The notes under the pieces were generated by a model. That model was given only the letters and a program-made list of their open reading frames with translations, ran no database searches and had not been told where the DNA came from. From Paraphysomonas bandaiensis (Eukaryota; Chrysophyceae): a stretch of 64,000 bases of DNA. Below, in pieces: positions 41,730 to 53,191 of the stretch; within the stretch, counting starts at the first letter, position 1; each line of letters starts with the position of its first letter. Position numbers and translations under genes: made by a program. The stretch lies in NCBI GenBank assembly GCA_965644295.1, contig CBFFRP010000354.1, positions 62,001 through 126,000 on the forward strand, in the 5' to 3' direction.

Positions 41730-44700
41730 ATGAGTTGGGCACAAGATCATATGAATGATAGTTTTCCAACCCCACAAACAAAGAAAAGAAATAGTCGTAT
41801 ACTTGAAAGTAAAGATGATTTTCAAACCTATCATACAGATAGTGATAAATCATACTACATTCCACCAAATACATCATATGATTCTATCCCATCAATTAGA
41901 TCTAGTAATGGTGAGAAGCGTGATAGTGTATTAGCTACAACATATGCACGTGGATCTACACATATGAGAACTACAGGAAAAACGAATATAGGAACGAATA
42001 GCAGTCTTCGAGCATCGTATTTAAGACAAAGTGTAAGTAATGCTCCTACTAGCAGAGGGAAAAAAATTATTGCCGGTGCATCAGTTGCAATCTCAAGTAG
42101 TAGTTCTGGAAGAAGTGATAGAACAAAGAGTGGTTCTTATGTGCGTGAGAGTCTTGTATCTCTTGATAATACGAAGAGTAACTCCTTGAAAGCATCATCT
42201 GCAGCACCTCCATCCAGCGGAACGACATACTCTCGCCCAATCCCGAAGAAGCGGAAGCCGACTCCTAAGCGAGAACCTGAGATTATATGTATTGATGATG
42301 ACAGCGAGGAGGACGGTATATCTCAACTCGCTGCACGTGTGGGCAGTTCTGCCGACACATCCCTACCGAATTCAACTCAGGAAACTGCCAACGTGCCCCG
42401 CAAGCGTCAGTTTGGAGAATATGCAAAAATTTCTGTCAAGATGGTGTTTGTTGGTCGTCGCCTGTTTAAATTTGTTGATAGCAGTGTGTGCTGTACACTG
42501 ACATTGAAAATTCCAAGAAGAGAATTCTCACTGAAACTACCCGATGTATCTACTGCCCCACGGCAAACTCGACATTCAGTAGCAAAAGAACTTGAGATAG
42601 AGGAGAATATTTGTTTTGACTCGATTAAGAAAATAATGTGAGCATGTATTATACACCACTGTTCGTGTTACTCACAGAGTGTGCAGCTATGCCACCGGAC
42701 TTGAAGGAGGCGTGGCTTTCGTTGCCATGAGCCTATCACCAGACTATGTATTTAACGTTCCTGTTACAAGTGTAACTGTGTCAGCGAACGCCAGCAGGTC
42801 TGATGACGGAGATAGTGACACAGATGTCACTGTCGAAGGAGACTACTGGCCGTCATCTGAGAAGCCCATGGATGACCGCAAATATGTCTTGCTGATTCAA
42901 AGTGACGAATCAGTGAAAGAGTTCTCGTCCACGGTGCGAACAGTCGTTGTTTTTGTCATTGATTGAATTGTTGACAACTGGTAACAGGTTGAAAAAGTTC
43001 CAGCGCTTGAAGGCAAGTTGCTGAACCTAAATGCTCAATCGGAGGGTGCAGAGTCATTGTGCAGCCCATATCTAGTAGCCTACTATGCGCACCAACAGCG
43101 GCAGATTGCTGTGAATGAAAAAGGTTTGAGCACGGTAAAGTCTCGTCGTGCCAAGCGGGGAAAGCGGAAAGCGGTAGTTTACGATGATGCAGAGGCAGCT
43201 CGGGTGCTGTTCTGTTACCCAATGGAAGAATATGCCCAGGTGTAAAACTGTATTTGTATATTCATCACTTGGAATGACGTACGTGTAGGATTCCATCACG
43301 ATATCTGTTGGCGATAAGAGAAGGCTCACTGAAGGGGAGTTTCTTAACGATAATATCATAGACCTTCAAATCAAGCGCATTGTCATAAGTATGAACAAGA
43401 AAAATGCACCAACACTTCCTCCCACACCACAAGTGGATGGCGTATCTGCTGCTAAAGATGCTGTTCCTTCGCCGTCGCCACCCCCTGTTCTCAGTGCTCA
43501 TAACACAGCGCCTGTTTACGCTTTCAGCTGTATGTTTTACACGAAGTTGACTGAATTGCCTAAGTATACTAAGGAATCTGCTTATGGAATGGTCAAGAGG
43601 TGGACAAAGAACGTGGATATATTTAGCAAAGATTTTGTGTTTTTTCCTATCAATATTGGGGCACATTGGAGCTTGGTGTGTGTCGTACGACCGGGAAATT
43701 TGTACGAAGATCTTTCCAAAGTACGTATATGTGATATTCTTGATGGTCATTGAGTGTGTATCCAGGTCAGTACCGACCTATCGGAGGATTCACAAACGTC
43801 ACGAAATATGCCATGTATGATTTTCATGGATTCTCTCGGATTACATAATTTTAGGAAAATAAAGAATCATATTTTGGAGTAAGTTGCCGCATCTTACTAA
43901 ACGAATATGGTGTTAATCCACTGTGCAGCTATTTGGAACAGGAGTGGTTAACCGTGAAAAAGAGCCCAAGGACGTTTTCGCCGCAGACGTTTCCCTGTAT
44001 AAACTGCTCCAGAAATGTATTGTATCCATGTGGTGACTTGTCTCCAGTAATCAGCATTCGTAGGTTCCGTCTCAGCAGAACTCCTATGATTGCGGAGTAT
44101 ATGTTGTGAAGTACGTTGAGCTCATCTGCGATATATATCCGAGCTCTACTCACGAGGATATCGACAAGAAGTTCAAAGACCACTTCCACACAACGCTGTT
44201 TACGCAAGTACACATCGACGACCAGAGGCTGCGAATTAGTGAATTTTGTGATGAGTACGATTTGTTTGTATTATGTATGATCTGAGTTAACAAGTACCTT
44301 TACAGATCTGAGAAAGCATGGGAGAGGCTTAAACAGGAGCGTTTGGCAAAGCAGCAGGCCGAGAAGAAAAGAAAGTTGCAGGAGTTAGATAGGCATAATA
44401 ACTTAAGGGTATCAGATGAGTGCAGTGACAATTCAGTTACTGAAACTTCGAATAGCAATGGAGCCAGTGACAATGTCACTCGCTCGCCTGAAGGTTATGA
44501 ACAACCTCAGAGTTCTAGTTCTAATGACACATCGGAGTCAGGTGAGGAAATGGATATCGAGAGGGAGGATTGCACTGGAAAGGGTGAAAGCATGAATGGT
44601 GCTAAAGACTCAGATATAGTTAGCGATAGTGATATGGAAACTTGCAGCGTAGCGGAAGAATCTCCTTGTATCAATGATGTGGCAGCTTCCGCATTTGTTA

Positions 44701-44810
44701 GAACTAATGCGAATGAGATGGCCAAACTCGAATACGACGGCGTTAGGCGAAACAGTTATCGGAGGGGGCACATGGCTAGTCTTGAGGGTGCGTTCATGAA
44801 TAAGGGCTAA
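41730..44810 (+). CDS. Ulp/SENP SUMO protease, SENP6/7-Ulp2 type
   Basis: Eight exons (41730-42637, 42678-~42945, 42988-43239, 43289-43720, 43766-43878, 43929-44016, 44064-44254, 44306-44810) give 918 residues. The N-terminal ~250 residues are basic and disordered, with an NLS-like PKKRKPTPKRE followed by a SUMO-interacting motif (EIICIDDDSEED). The C48 peptidase has EFLNDNIID, the catalytic His in INIGAHWSLV, Asp in IFMDSLGLHN and Cys in PSQQNSYDCGVYV. A ~60-residue insertion inside the catalytic domain and an upstream beta domain point to the SENP6/7-Ulp2 class, which trims poly-SUMO chains. The tail is a coiled coil plus acidic Ser/Glu repeats. The exon 2 donor is ambiguous among three in-phase GTs. 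The site is probably nuclear. Confidence 0.93.
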
Positions 44811-44866
44811 GTTTTGAGTCGAGTACTATTCGTTTGAACTGAGCGTAGCTTCTTTATTTTATAGTT

Positions 44867-45173
44867 TCATATCTGGATATTCGTACATTTTGTATCCTGC
44901 ATTAATATAGAGACACCTCCAACAGAAGTGATTGTTAGAATTACCATCACAGTTGAAATTATTCTAGCGGGGACATATTTATCCAACATTACACCAGCGT
45001 GTTGACATATAGCAAGAAAAGTAAATCCAAATTTGTCTTTTGCTACTTTTAATATGTGGTTGGTTATAGTATTGCCTCAGATTTTAGTTTCAACGTTACA
45101 ACGGCTACTTCTTATGGCTACGTTTTCTGTAGCTTTGCTGGTTATTTAGTGTAGCGTGTTGGGAAATGCTCAT
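44867..45173 (-). CDS. small tail-anchored membrane protein, unknown
   Basis: Two exons, complement(44867-45075, 45122-45173), with a canonical 46-nt intron, give 86 residues. A polar N-terminus (MSISQHATLNNQQSYRKR) is followed by an amphipathic region (HILKVAKDKFGFTFLAICQH) and one C-terminal transmembrane helix (IISTVMVILTITSVGGVSIL). The gene converges on the SUMO protease gene, with only 56 bp between stop codons. Size and layout resemble small organelle-membrane subunits, but I cannot name a family. Confidence 0.6.
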
Positions 45174-46439
45174 TTTACTTAGATCAAAGAGAGATTAAGT
45201 TGTTAGACTAGATAGATTTATTAATATCGTTTACACAAATTGTGTTAAACAACACAAGCTCGTTTTGTGCCATGCATAAATCACTACTTCTGTAGACCTT
45301 TCGCTACTAAACATATCTTGAAAGAGCAAACTATTTCAGTTTTCTCAATATCATAACAGCATCTACACATCACCATACTTCACTGTATTCTCGTACATTG
45401 TCTTCAAGTACCACATTGAATATACTAGGATACAGTCCATATTCTAATATAGCGATCCCCTTATTATCAGCAATTGTCGCTTAAGAGACAGCAAGCATTG
45501 CAATTATAATTGACCACAACCTGCACCAATTAATTGATACGCAGCCCTGCTTAAGAGTCAGATCTAATTCGGTATTACAATTTAAGTAACTAGGGCTTAG
45601 CTCTGATATCCTACTATTTAATACGAAAGGTGCATGTGCGTCACTGCAAGCACGACGGTGCTACCAGCTTTCACTCAAAGCAAACGCAGTGAGCAAGCAG
45701 ATCTTGATATACCTGACTTCATGATTTTTGAGTCCTAAAGGTGGACATCCCGGATGCTTGACTTTAGCAGGAAGCCCAATATCCCGGTTACCCCTCAAGT
45801 GGGCCCAGTACCAAAGGGATGCCCTTAAGGTGGGACCCATCCCGAATGCCTGTTTATTCGTCAAATTCCAAAGATGTCTACACAAGTATATATATGAAAG
45901 AGTAACACTTATACTAGTGTCCCTTCTTGTACCACACAAATACTTGGGTATTTGGTTCCCGGAGAAATATCTTCTGTGCTAATTCCCCAGAGCAAACCAC
46001 TAAGAAAACGTACGAGTCCGACTTTGTCGAGGGATGTAGGAGAATTAGAGGTGGTACCTTATCATAACATATTATAAATAGTATATAGATATTATGCACT
46101 CTTCACGCTGTCGATATCTTTATAGTGGCTATGAACTTTGTTAGTGCATAGTTATACATTTTTTCCGAAAATCATCAAAAATTTCACCAGGGTTTGATAT
46201 TACTCCGACTTATGGACAACAATATAATAATCCTCGAGTTTATTTAGATAGTAAAAGAATTTTGTAAAAGTAATTATGAATACACAAGTATATCTGGTAT
46301 CTGGTACTGTCACATATCTTGTATTGTCAGTTGTCAGTTATATAGTTATACAATTTATTTATTGCATATGTATCCTACGTATATTCGTAAAAGTAGTATT
46401 GATATATATGATGGTATAGGTAAACTAATACTATCCAAG
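45174..46439. other. intergenic region
   Basis: No gene is supported. A GC-richer patch at about 45738-45860 contains three loosely related GGTGGGMCC-type segments and is open in two frames, but shows no motif or splice partner. Confidence 0.45.
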
Positions 46440-47631
46440 GCACTCTCAGAATCTCTATAGATCCTTTCATCGATAAACTTTAGAAATCTGAACAAGCAAC
46501 TATAAGTTATAAAAACTCTTATACCCTTGTGATGAGGCTACTTTCATAGTCTGTAAAATGAATAAGTAGCACATTCGCAACGCTCTTCACTTGTCGCATT
46601 TCTTCACTTCAATGACTAGCCGCATTGGGAATAGAAAAAAAAACATCCCTGTGGTTAATACTTAATACTTAAATACTAAATCCAGATATATGAACAGATG
46701 AGGCATACACGTCCTGTATATTACACTGTCTACGGATATCATTGAATAGAGTTGGGCAATACTCCTCAAACACATCATCTTCCTTCAAATCAATTAGAGT
46801 TCATTGCACCAATAATGATATCAGCAAAGCAAGTAAATAATCTTTCCGGAAGTACCGCTACTTACTTAAGCCAAATATTTATCCAACCCCATAATTTACC
46901 TAACACATGACAACCTACAAAGGAACCGTCACTGGAATGCTCGGGGCTCGATGCAACCGACGACATCTGCTTAAAACGGTCCTGAGAAGGATGTGCATCT
47001 GACTGATCAGAGTCTCTCTGGTTCTGTACCACTATTTCTTCAACGGGAATAAGGGGTTCGGTATATAAACTTGACTTACTACCCTTTGGTGGTGTTGAGG
47101 GTTAATCCGTCGTCACAATTAATTTCACTAACAATTTCCGTACTATCTCGAACATAGTTGATTCACTGTAATAGTATGATGCACACCTGACGCAAAAAAT
47201 TTGTTGATCAAGTTATCCTTCAAAGATGATTCGGACCCACGGCCATGTAGAAGGTTGTGCTCTTTCTTTACTATTTCCAACGATTTCAAGCTTACAAGTT
47301 CTCTAATCCTTCTGCGCTGCTACAGTAGTAGAAGTATAGAAACCCATCGCTCCAGTAATATACATCATAACCTCTTCCTTAAGAGCTCTACTTGACTCTA
47401 GCAATAAACCAGATGATATACTTTCTTCTAATTATTCAGGTGGTGTCCTATACGTGCTTTGGAGATTGACATGTACCAGTAATCCAGCAAACCAGTGATC
47501 CAATTCCAAACAAGAGACAGTTCCACAAGAATTCTTCTACTTCTGCATTCACGCTTACAACTAGCCGTGTAAGATAATAGAGCAGAGCTTGTACAAGTCA
47601 GTAGCTGAAGAAGATGAATAGCATCAAGCAT
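46440..47631 (-). pseudogene. degraded phosphatidylinositol-phosphate-kinase-like gene
   Basis: Exon-like blocks on the minus strand join with short GT-AG introns. They run from the ATG at 47631 (MLDAIHLLQLLTCTSSALLS), through a basic segment (RRRIRELVSLKSLEIVKKEH), to a polar linker. A further block at 46669-46782, EDDVFEEYCPTLFNDIRRQC, resembles the start of a PIP kinase core (DYxPxVFRxLR). Fragments further down resemble FFYS and SLITR motifs of the same fold. The frame breaks: an extra G in the GGG run at 47082-47084 shifts the reading frame, an in-frame stop occurs at 46669-46671, and further stops interrupt the downstream fragments. The ATP-binding Lys and the catalytic loop are not identifiable. 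This is either a decayed gene or a region with assembly errors. Confidence 0.45.
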
Positions 47632-48370
47632 AAGGAGCTAGTAGGGGCCCTGGTTTAACACTAACTCAGCTTCACAACTGCAATTGAGTTATATAATCAC
47701 AGTAATGACGATTGTATGTGATCATAGTGGGGGGGGGTTACTAGACATGATGGGCTGTGTATCGATATCTTTCATAGACATGATAACGAGAGATAGATAA
47801 GGTTTAAATGATGTGAGTATATCAGTGACTTGTAATCTATGTTCCATATATGTATGTTGTATCAGGCATCCTTTGTATATTTTTGTTGAAAGATGCCTCT
47901 AATATTGAGACAACAATTATGTGTATTCCAGCCGTATATGTATTGCAATTATATAGAGTAATTTTACTTCAATTTATACCCGAAAACTAAGATGCTCTGA
48001 TTGGATCATATCTATCTCTATATGTGTAACCGGATGTAGAGCCGGATGTATTACGGGATCTGTAGCCAGTTGGATTTAGAATGATAATGTCCGTAAGAAT
48101 ACGGGGGAGTTAAATATCCAATCATAATGATGTATTTCATATTTATTCGTTTACATTGCACATATCGTATACGGGAGGTAACTAACGGACATGAACCAAT
48201 GGACATGCTTTTCACTATAGAAGCCGCCCATCTAGACGAAGAATATGCAGCCATTATGGCATTGTTCCTTACAACATGCTCTAATGTACGATCTTTACTA
48301 TATCAACACTTTGTATTGAAGAATGCTATCATACAAGTAACTAAAGTGCAAAACATAACCATTCAAGTCA
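47632..48370. other. spacer holding a MITE-like copy
   Basis: Contains a run of nine or ten G (near 47730) and copy C of the dispersed repeat. Frames at 48051-48254 (minus) and 48127-48438 (plus) overlap each other and lack motifs. Confidence 0.45.
47859..47999 (+). repeat. MITE-like dispersed repeat, copy C
   Basis: Starts GTATCAGGCATCCTTTG, contains AAGATGCCTCTAATATTGAG and ends CGAAAACTAAGATGCTCTG. It is the same length as copy B and clearly homologous across its length. Confidence 0.8.
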
Positions 48371-50108
48371 ATGAAATCAAGTGCCACACCACTACCAGTG
48401 CAACAGGTAACTCATTTATATACTGCAACTTTATATAGATGTGCTAATCATCATATATATCAGACACTTGCTGTATTTTTCGTACAAATGTGTGAGGCAA
48501 TGAATATTACGGTACTTTTCCCATTTTTAGCCTTTATGGTAGAAGATTTCGGCTATACGGGACACCGATTGGGCTCACATGCAGGGATACTGGCTGCAAT
48601 GTTTTGCGGGGCTCAGTTCTTTTCAGCGGTGCCTTGGGGAAAATTTTCAGATACATACGGTCGGAAACCAGCAGTAATACTGGGCGTATTGGGTACTGCT
48701 ATTGGTATGTTGGTTTTAGGCACTGCGTCTAGCTACAGCCAAGCCATAGTAGGTCGTGCAATAGCTGGAATTCTGAGTGGGAATCTAGGAGTTTTGAAGT
48801 CTTTTTTAACTGAAATAACCGATGATACGAATAGAGGGTATGGGTTTTCCTTTCTTTCTCTCGGCTGGTCTTTGGGGGCTGTTGTTGGCCCTCTAGCTGG
48901 AGGTCTGCTCTGCTATCCTGCGGATAAGTACTCCACCACCTTTGGCCCACCGAGTATTTTTGCGACGTATCCGTTTTTGCTGCCGTGTCTAATATGTGTT
49001 GGGGCCAATATTATATCTGGAGTATATTGCTGCATTTTTATGAAAGAATCTCGATGGGCTAAAGAACATAAAGAAGACAACTATGCAACCCCAGGGAGCA
49101 GGGGTGCTTATGCTCCAGTATCTGAAGAAGATGATAACATTGAGATGATGGACTCCAGCAGTCATCTCACGGCGTCATCATGCGAGAATTCAGAACTTAC
49201 TGGTGACTGTGAAGAAATACAAACTATACCAGTCGCAGTTAAAAGTGCCAATATTAGCAATTCCCAATCATTGCAACCGGCAATTAACAAAACGTCCATT
49301 CTTGCTATCATGTCATACGGTCTTTGCTGCATGACGTTTATTATAGTGGATGAAACTGGTCCACTCATGCTGAAGTTACACCGTCAGTATGGAGGCTTGT
49401 CATATAGTAGCTCCGAAATAGGATCTGTACTGTCTGTGTCTGCTGGAGCGATGCTCCTTTGGACACTATTTCTACTTCCATTGCTATCTCCATATAGCAA
49501 ATTGATGTTGTTCAAAATATCTAGTGTACTTTGTATCCCAGTTATACTCATGTACCCCATTTTGTCTGTCTACAGTAGTCAAATAGCTTCAGCTGCTGGG
49601 CCGCAATGGGGCGATGGAGTTGTATATATCCTCCTTGTGATTGTAATTACTCTCAGAAACTGTTTGGCAACCATTGTTTTCTTAGCGGTAAGTGATTCGT
49701 TTGACTGTGTATGGAATGAGTAAGGTTGCCACTATACTCCTAGATTTATACATGTATCTGAGTAACGTTGACTGTTGTGCGTAGGTATGTCTCTTTGTTA
49801 ATCACAGTGTTTACGACAAGGACCTGGGTCTAATCAATGGCCTTGGCCAGAGTGTTGCTTCTGTCGCCAGAGCTGTTGGCCCTGCTATTGGTGGATTCAT
49901 GTGGTCTTTAAGCGTTAAAGTGCATATCATATTCATTAACTACATTGTATCGATATTAATAGTTGTAGTGATGTATATTATTGTTCTCCAATTACCCCCA
50001 ACTATTGATAATGCCAAGGAGAGGAGTGTGTCAAATCCAAGTTCTACAACATCTGGAAATAAATTATCAGATAGTGTAGTTGACAAATATGAATTACCAC
50101 AACCATAA
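48371..50108 (+). CDS. MFS transporter, ZIFL/drug:H+ antiporter-like
   Basis: Three exons (48371-48406, 48464-49687, 49785-50108), phase 0, give 527 residues. There are about 12 hydrophobic helices with a central cytosolic loop rich in Ser/Glu (about residues 220-290). MFS motif A is GKFSDTYGRKP between helices 2 and 3, and GLGQSVASVARAVGPAIGG in the second half matches the family's helix 11. The closest family I recognise is zinc-induced-facilitator-like transporters, proton-coupled exporters of organic acids or xenobiotics. The substrate is unknown. The first intron (57 nt) has no stop and is a multiple of three, so retention would still give a full-length frame. Confidence 0.9.
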
Positions 50109-50482
50109 ATGTTTACGCTATCACTGCCGTGAAATTTAATTATTACTTTTATCATTTACTGGGGTTAAAATACTTGTTGTTGTTTATTATCTACATTATA
50201 GTATACTATATATGGTGCAGATCTTGTAGTCCTGCGCGCGTCCGACCATATGAATGCAATTCATGTCAAGGTTGTGGTGATACTGACATTACATTCGAGA
50301 AATTATTAGTCGAAATGACTTGGTAGTTTAGCCAACAAACTATCATTCTAAAAGTGCTTCAATCCTATATCCACAGTCAGATTGCAGCAAACCTTACACA
50401 ACATTCAACAGTACAGTTCAAAACTATCATTTCATAACCAATAAATTCTGCAGTCAGAATGGTGAGATATATATTATAATAC
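50109..50482. other. spacer between convergent genes
   Basis: A 65-codon Tyr/Ile-rich frame at 50129-50326 lacks features of a real gene. Nothing else is seen. Confidence 0.4.
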
Positions 50483-52481
50483 TCAACGATCCTGATGTCT
50501 CATCTGAGCTGCAGAGCGCTGCACATTCCGTGCCATCTGCGCCTGCTGCCTCCGCAAATTCTCTTGCAGAAGCAAGTCCCTTTGCTGATTTTCCTGTCGT
50601 TGCTTCTCCACGTCCTGGAGCTTCTTATCCAGTGCACTGAACTGATCTTCGTGTTGTTGCATTAGCCGCTGTTCTTCGGACTCCAGCAAGGATTGCTTCA
50701 TCCTACGAGCAAGAGCCATGCGCATGATGGATCGCTGTTGCTCCTGGGCATCTGGCTCATCGTCATACGCCCCCTTCGCGTCTTCTTGTCTGGCTCGCTC
50801 TGCAGCTCGTTTCCTGTTTTCGTCCTGAATTTTCGCCTGTCGTTCCTCCTCCAACCTAACTTTTTCCTCTCGCTCCTTCTTCTTCAGTGCAATGAGACGG
50901 TCTCTCTGTTCAGCCATATACTTGGCTCTTCTTTCTGCCTCCGCCGCAGCAATAGGGATATCCTTCGTAATTTCGTCATGTTGTTGTCGTTTTTGAGATA
51001 AGTGAGCCTGGTTGCGTCGAAAGGCCTCTTCAGCTTGCTTACGCTTGCCTGCACACAATAGAGTATTCACAGGGCATACATTAAGAGATAAATTGCACCC
51101 ATATGGAAAAACATACCTTGATACTGAGCATTGAGTTCTACTAAATCAGGTTTCGGTCCTTTGCTAATTGGCGGCAGAGCCTTCATAGGAGAAAGGCTGG
51201 AGCCGCCAGCACCAGATCGAAGGGGTTTCGGTTCCGCAAATTCTTGTTTCGGTTCCGAAGCATTCGAAGTGGAATTGAATGTGGACTTCGATGATGGTTT
51301 TGACGGAGAAGATGAAGTACGTGTAGATTTCGCCCCGGCAGATGATTGTCCTTCAGAAGGTGTGTCCTACGAATATATAAAGTAATCAAACCGTCTTACA
51401 CAAGAAAGTTTTGAAAAAGTATTCATAATCATACTTGCAGTGCATGATAGTTTACAACACACCATTCCAGAGAGAAAAGTGCGCATTATATAGTACCATG
51501 TGCTGTAGCATGTAAGTGGAGAGATACTACGCATTCACTGTACATGATGACTGCATTCTATATTCATACACAGGATACCACATACACCAGACAATTATAA
51601 CACTAATTTGGGAATTGTAGAGTATACCTCATCATCATCGTCATCTGGTGCACATTTCGCTTCTACTCTTGCTCTTCGTAGTCTTTCCTCCTCTGCAATA
51701 AGAGACATGGCTAGCGCCTGCTCAAGCTCCAGCTGCTCCATTTCCTCCTGTTTGTGGATCATCTCTAACTCAAGAAGACTCTCCCTGTAGATAGCCTCCA
51801 GCTACATACAAGAGGGAATAAAAGTCAAGTACACGAGCATATATACAGACATATCTACCTCCTCCGCTGTTTTTTCCATGGTATCATCCTTCTCATCTTC
51901 CCTGTCCTGTTGCTGCCTGTCGTCTAACATCTCCTCAAGTTCTTCTGCATCAGGCAGACCCGATAAATTACTCATATCATTTTCCAACTCCGCATATGAC
52001 TTGTACGACATCATGGCTTCATACTGAAGCTCCATGTTTCGTTTAACCATGATTTTCTTGAAGACAGTGAAGTCTTCCATGGCAACGATTTTTTCGAATA
52101 CTCGACGATTAATATCTCGACTAGAACGGCTAGTTTGACAAGCTTCATAAAATGTATCCGTACTGATATCTAACTGTGCCAGATTTGAGGAAATAATAGA
52201 CTCCATCTACAAAACATAAAGTCATTGTAAATATATGCACGTTACTTTCATACTGACATGATCGAGAAACTCGAGATGTATGTCCGTGTATATAAACTTA
52301 TTCTCCTCATCGTTATCAAATACATAACACTTCTCATCAACAAAATCCATAACAGCTGCATCAAATCGATCTGATTCAAGAAATTGTAACACATAATCGA
52401 ATATCCAGTCTGCAAAGTATGACATGAGTGGAATAGATATATATATCTAGTGCTAGTTAACTTACCATTATCATCTGCCAT
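50483..52481 (-). CDS. CFAP36: cilia- and flagella-associated protein 36 homologue with a ubiquitin-interacting motif
   Basis: Six exons, complement(50483-51048, 51117-51366, 51628-51801, 51859-52206, 52258-52409, 52466-52481), give 501 residues. The first ~120 residues are the BART-like domain of CFAP36/CCDC104 (VMDFVDEKCYVFDNDEENKF, then FYEAC, then MEDFTVFKKIMVKRN). The human protein binds ARL3 through this domain. A sequence matching the ubiquitin-interacting motif follows (ELEQALAMSLIAEEE). Next come a Ser/Pro linker and a long charged coiled coil starting at KRKQAEEAFRRNQ, including the family-typical block AEQRDRLIALKKKEREEK. The likely location is the base or transition zone of the flagellum. 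Exon 1 is only 16 nt. Confidence 0.92.
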
Positions 52482-53191
52482 GATTGTATGGATTAATAGA
52501 GTTCTTAATTAAATAGCACAAGTTCTATGTATTGAATGAAATGGTTTGTATAGTGTGATGAGGGAGAAGCTAGCTAGCTAGTGTATATGAAGCAACTCGA
52601 ACCATTCTTGTACATAGAGTACGATGATAGTACTTGGCAGTCATGTATATACAGTACAAACTACGATATAGAAGAAGAGGTACGTATACACCTACTTAGA
52701 AAACACTGTGTACATATGGTAGAAAAAAGTACTATTCTACACTACAAGTAGGTGTTTTCCTGATTTTTTATTGTAAAACCTCGATTTTGTTATAAAAATA
52801 CAAAATACTATGGAAAAACAGATAACATACATCTTGCAACGTCTAAAAATCATAGAAGTATGGAAGTTCTTTTTATAACGTCGTATTTATCTCACTTCAC
52901 CTCCTCTACGAAGTACTCTGTAGATACATGTCCATTTCACTATATATGTATGTATGGAAGTGTAGGTATCACAGTCCACTATACTCTTAAGTATATATAT
53001 ACATATATATGGACATTCTTACAAAGAATTAACCAGGAATGAACACAGTATGATATCATGATATTAATAACGATACACTGTATTGTGATAACCATTTTAT
53101 ACTACTTTACATGAGATTTCAACTGAGCTGATTCCTACTATACTTAGAATCATTATATAGATTTCAGTGTATTAACAAGGACGTTATCACG
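52482..53191. other. divergent spacer
   Basis: AT-rich DNA between divergent genes, with tatatacatatata near 52993. No ORF is supported. Confidence 0.45.

Noticed and set aside
45661-45982. Overlapping frames on both strands over a GC-richer patch with PGC/GGH motifs
   Set aside because: No splice partner, start context or domain. Three loosely similar segments suggest an old repeat, but not strongly enough to annotate.
48051-48438. Opposing frames (67 codons minus, 103 codons plus) upstream of the MFS gene
   Set aside because: They overlap each other, lack motifs, and the region is best read as promoter or 5' UTR of the transporter.
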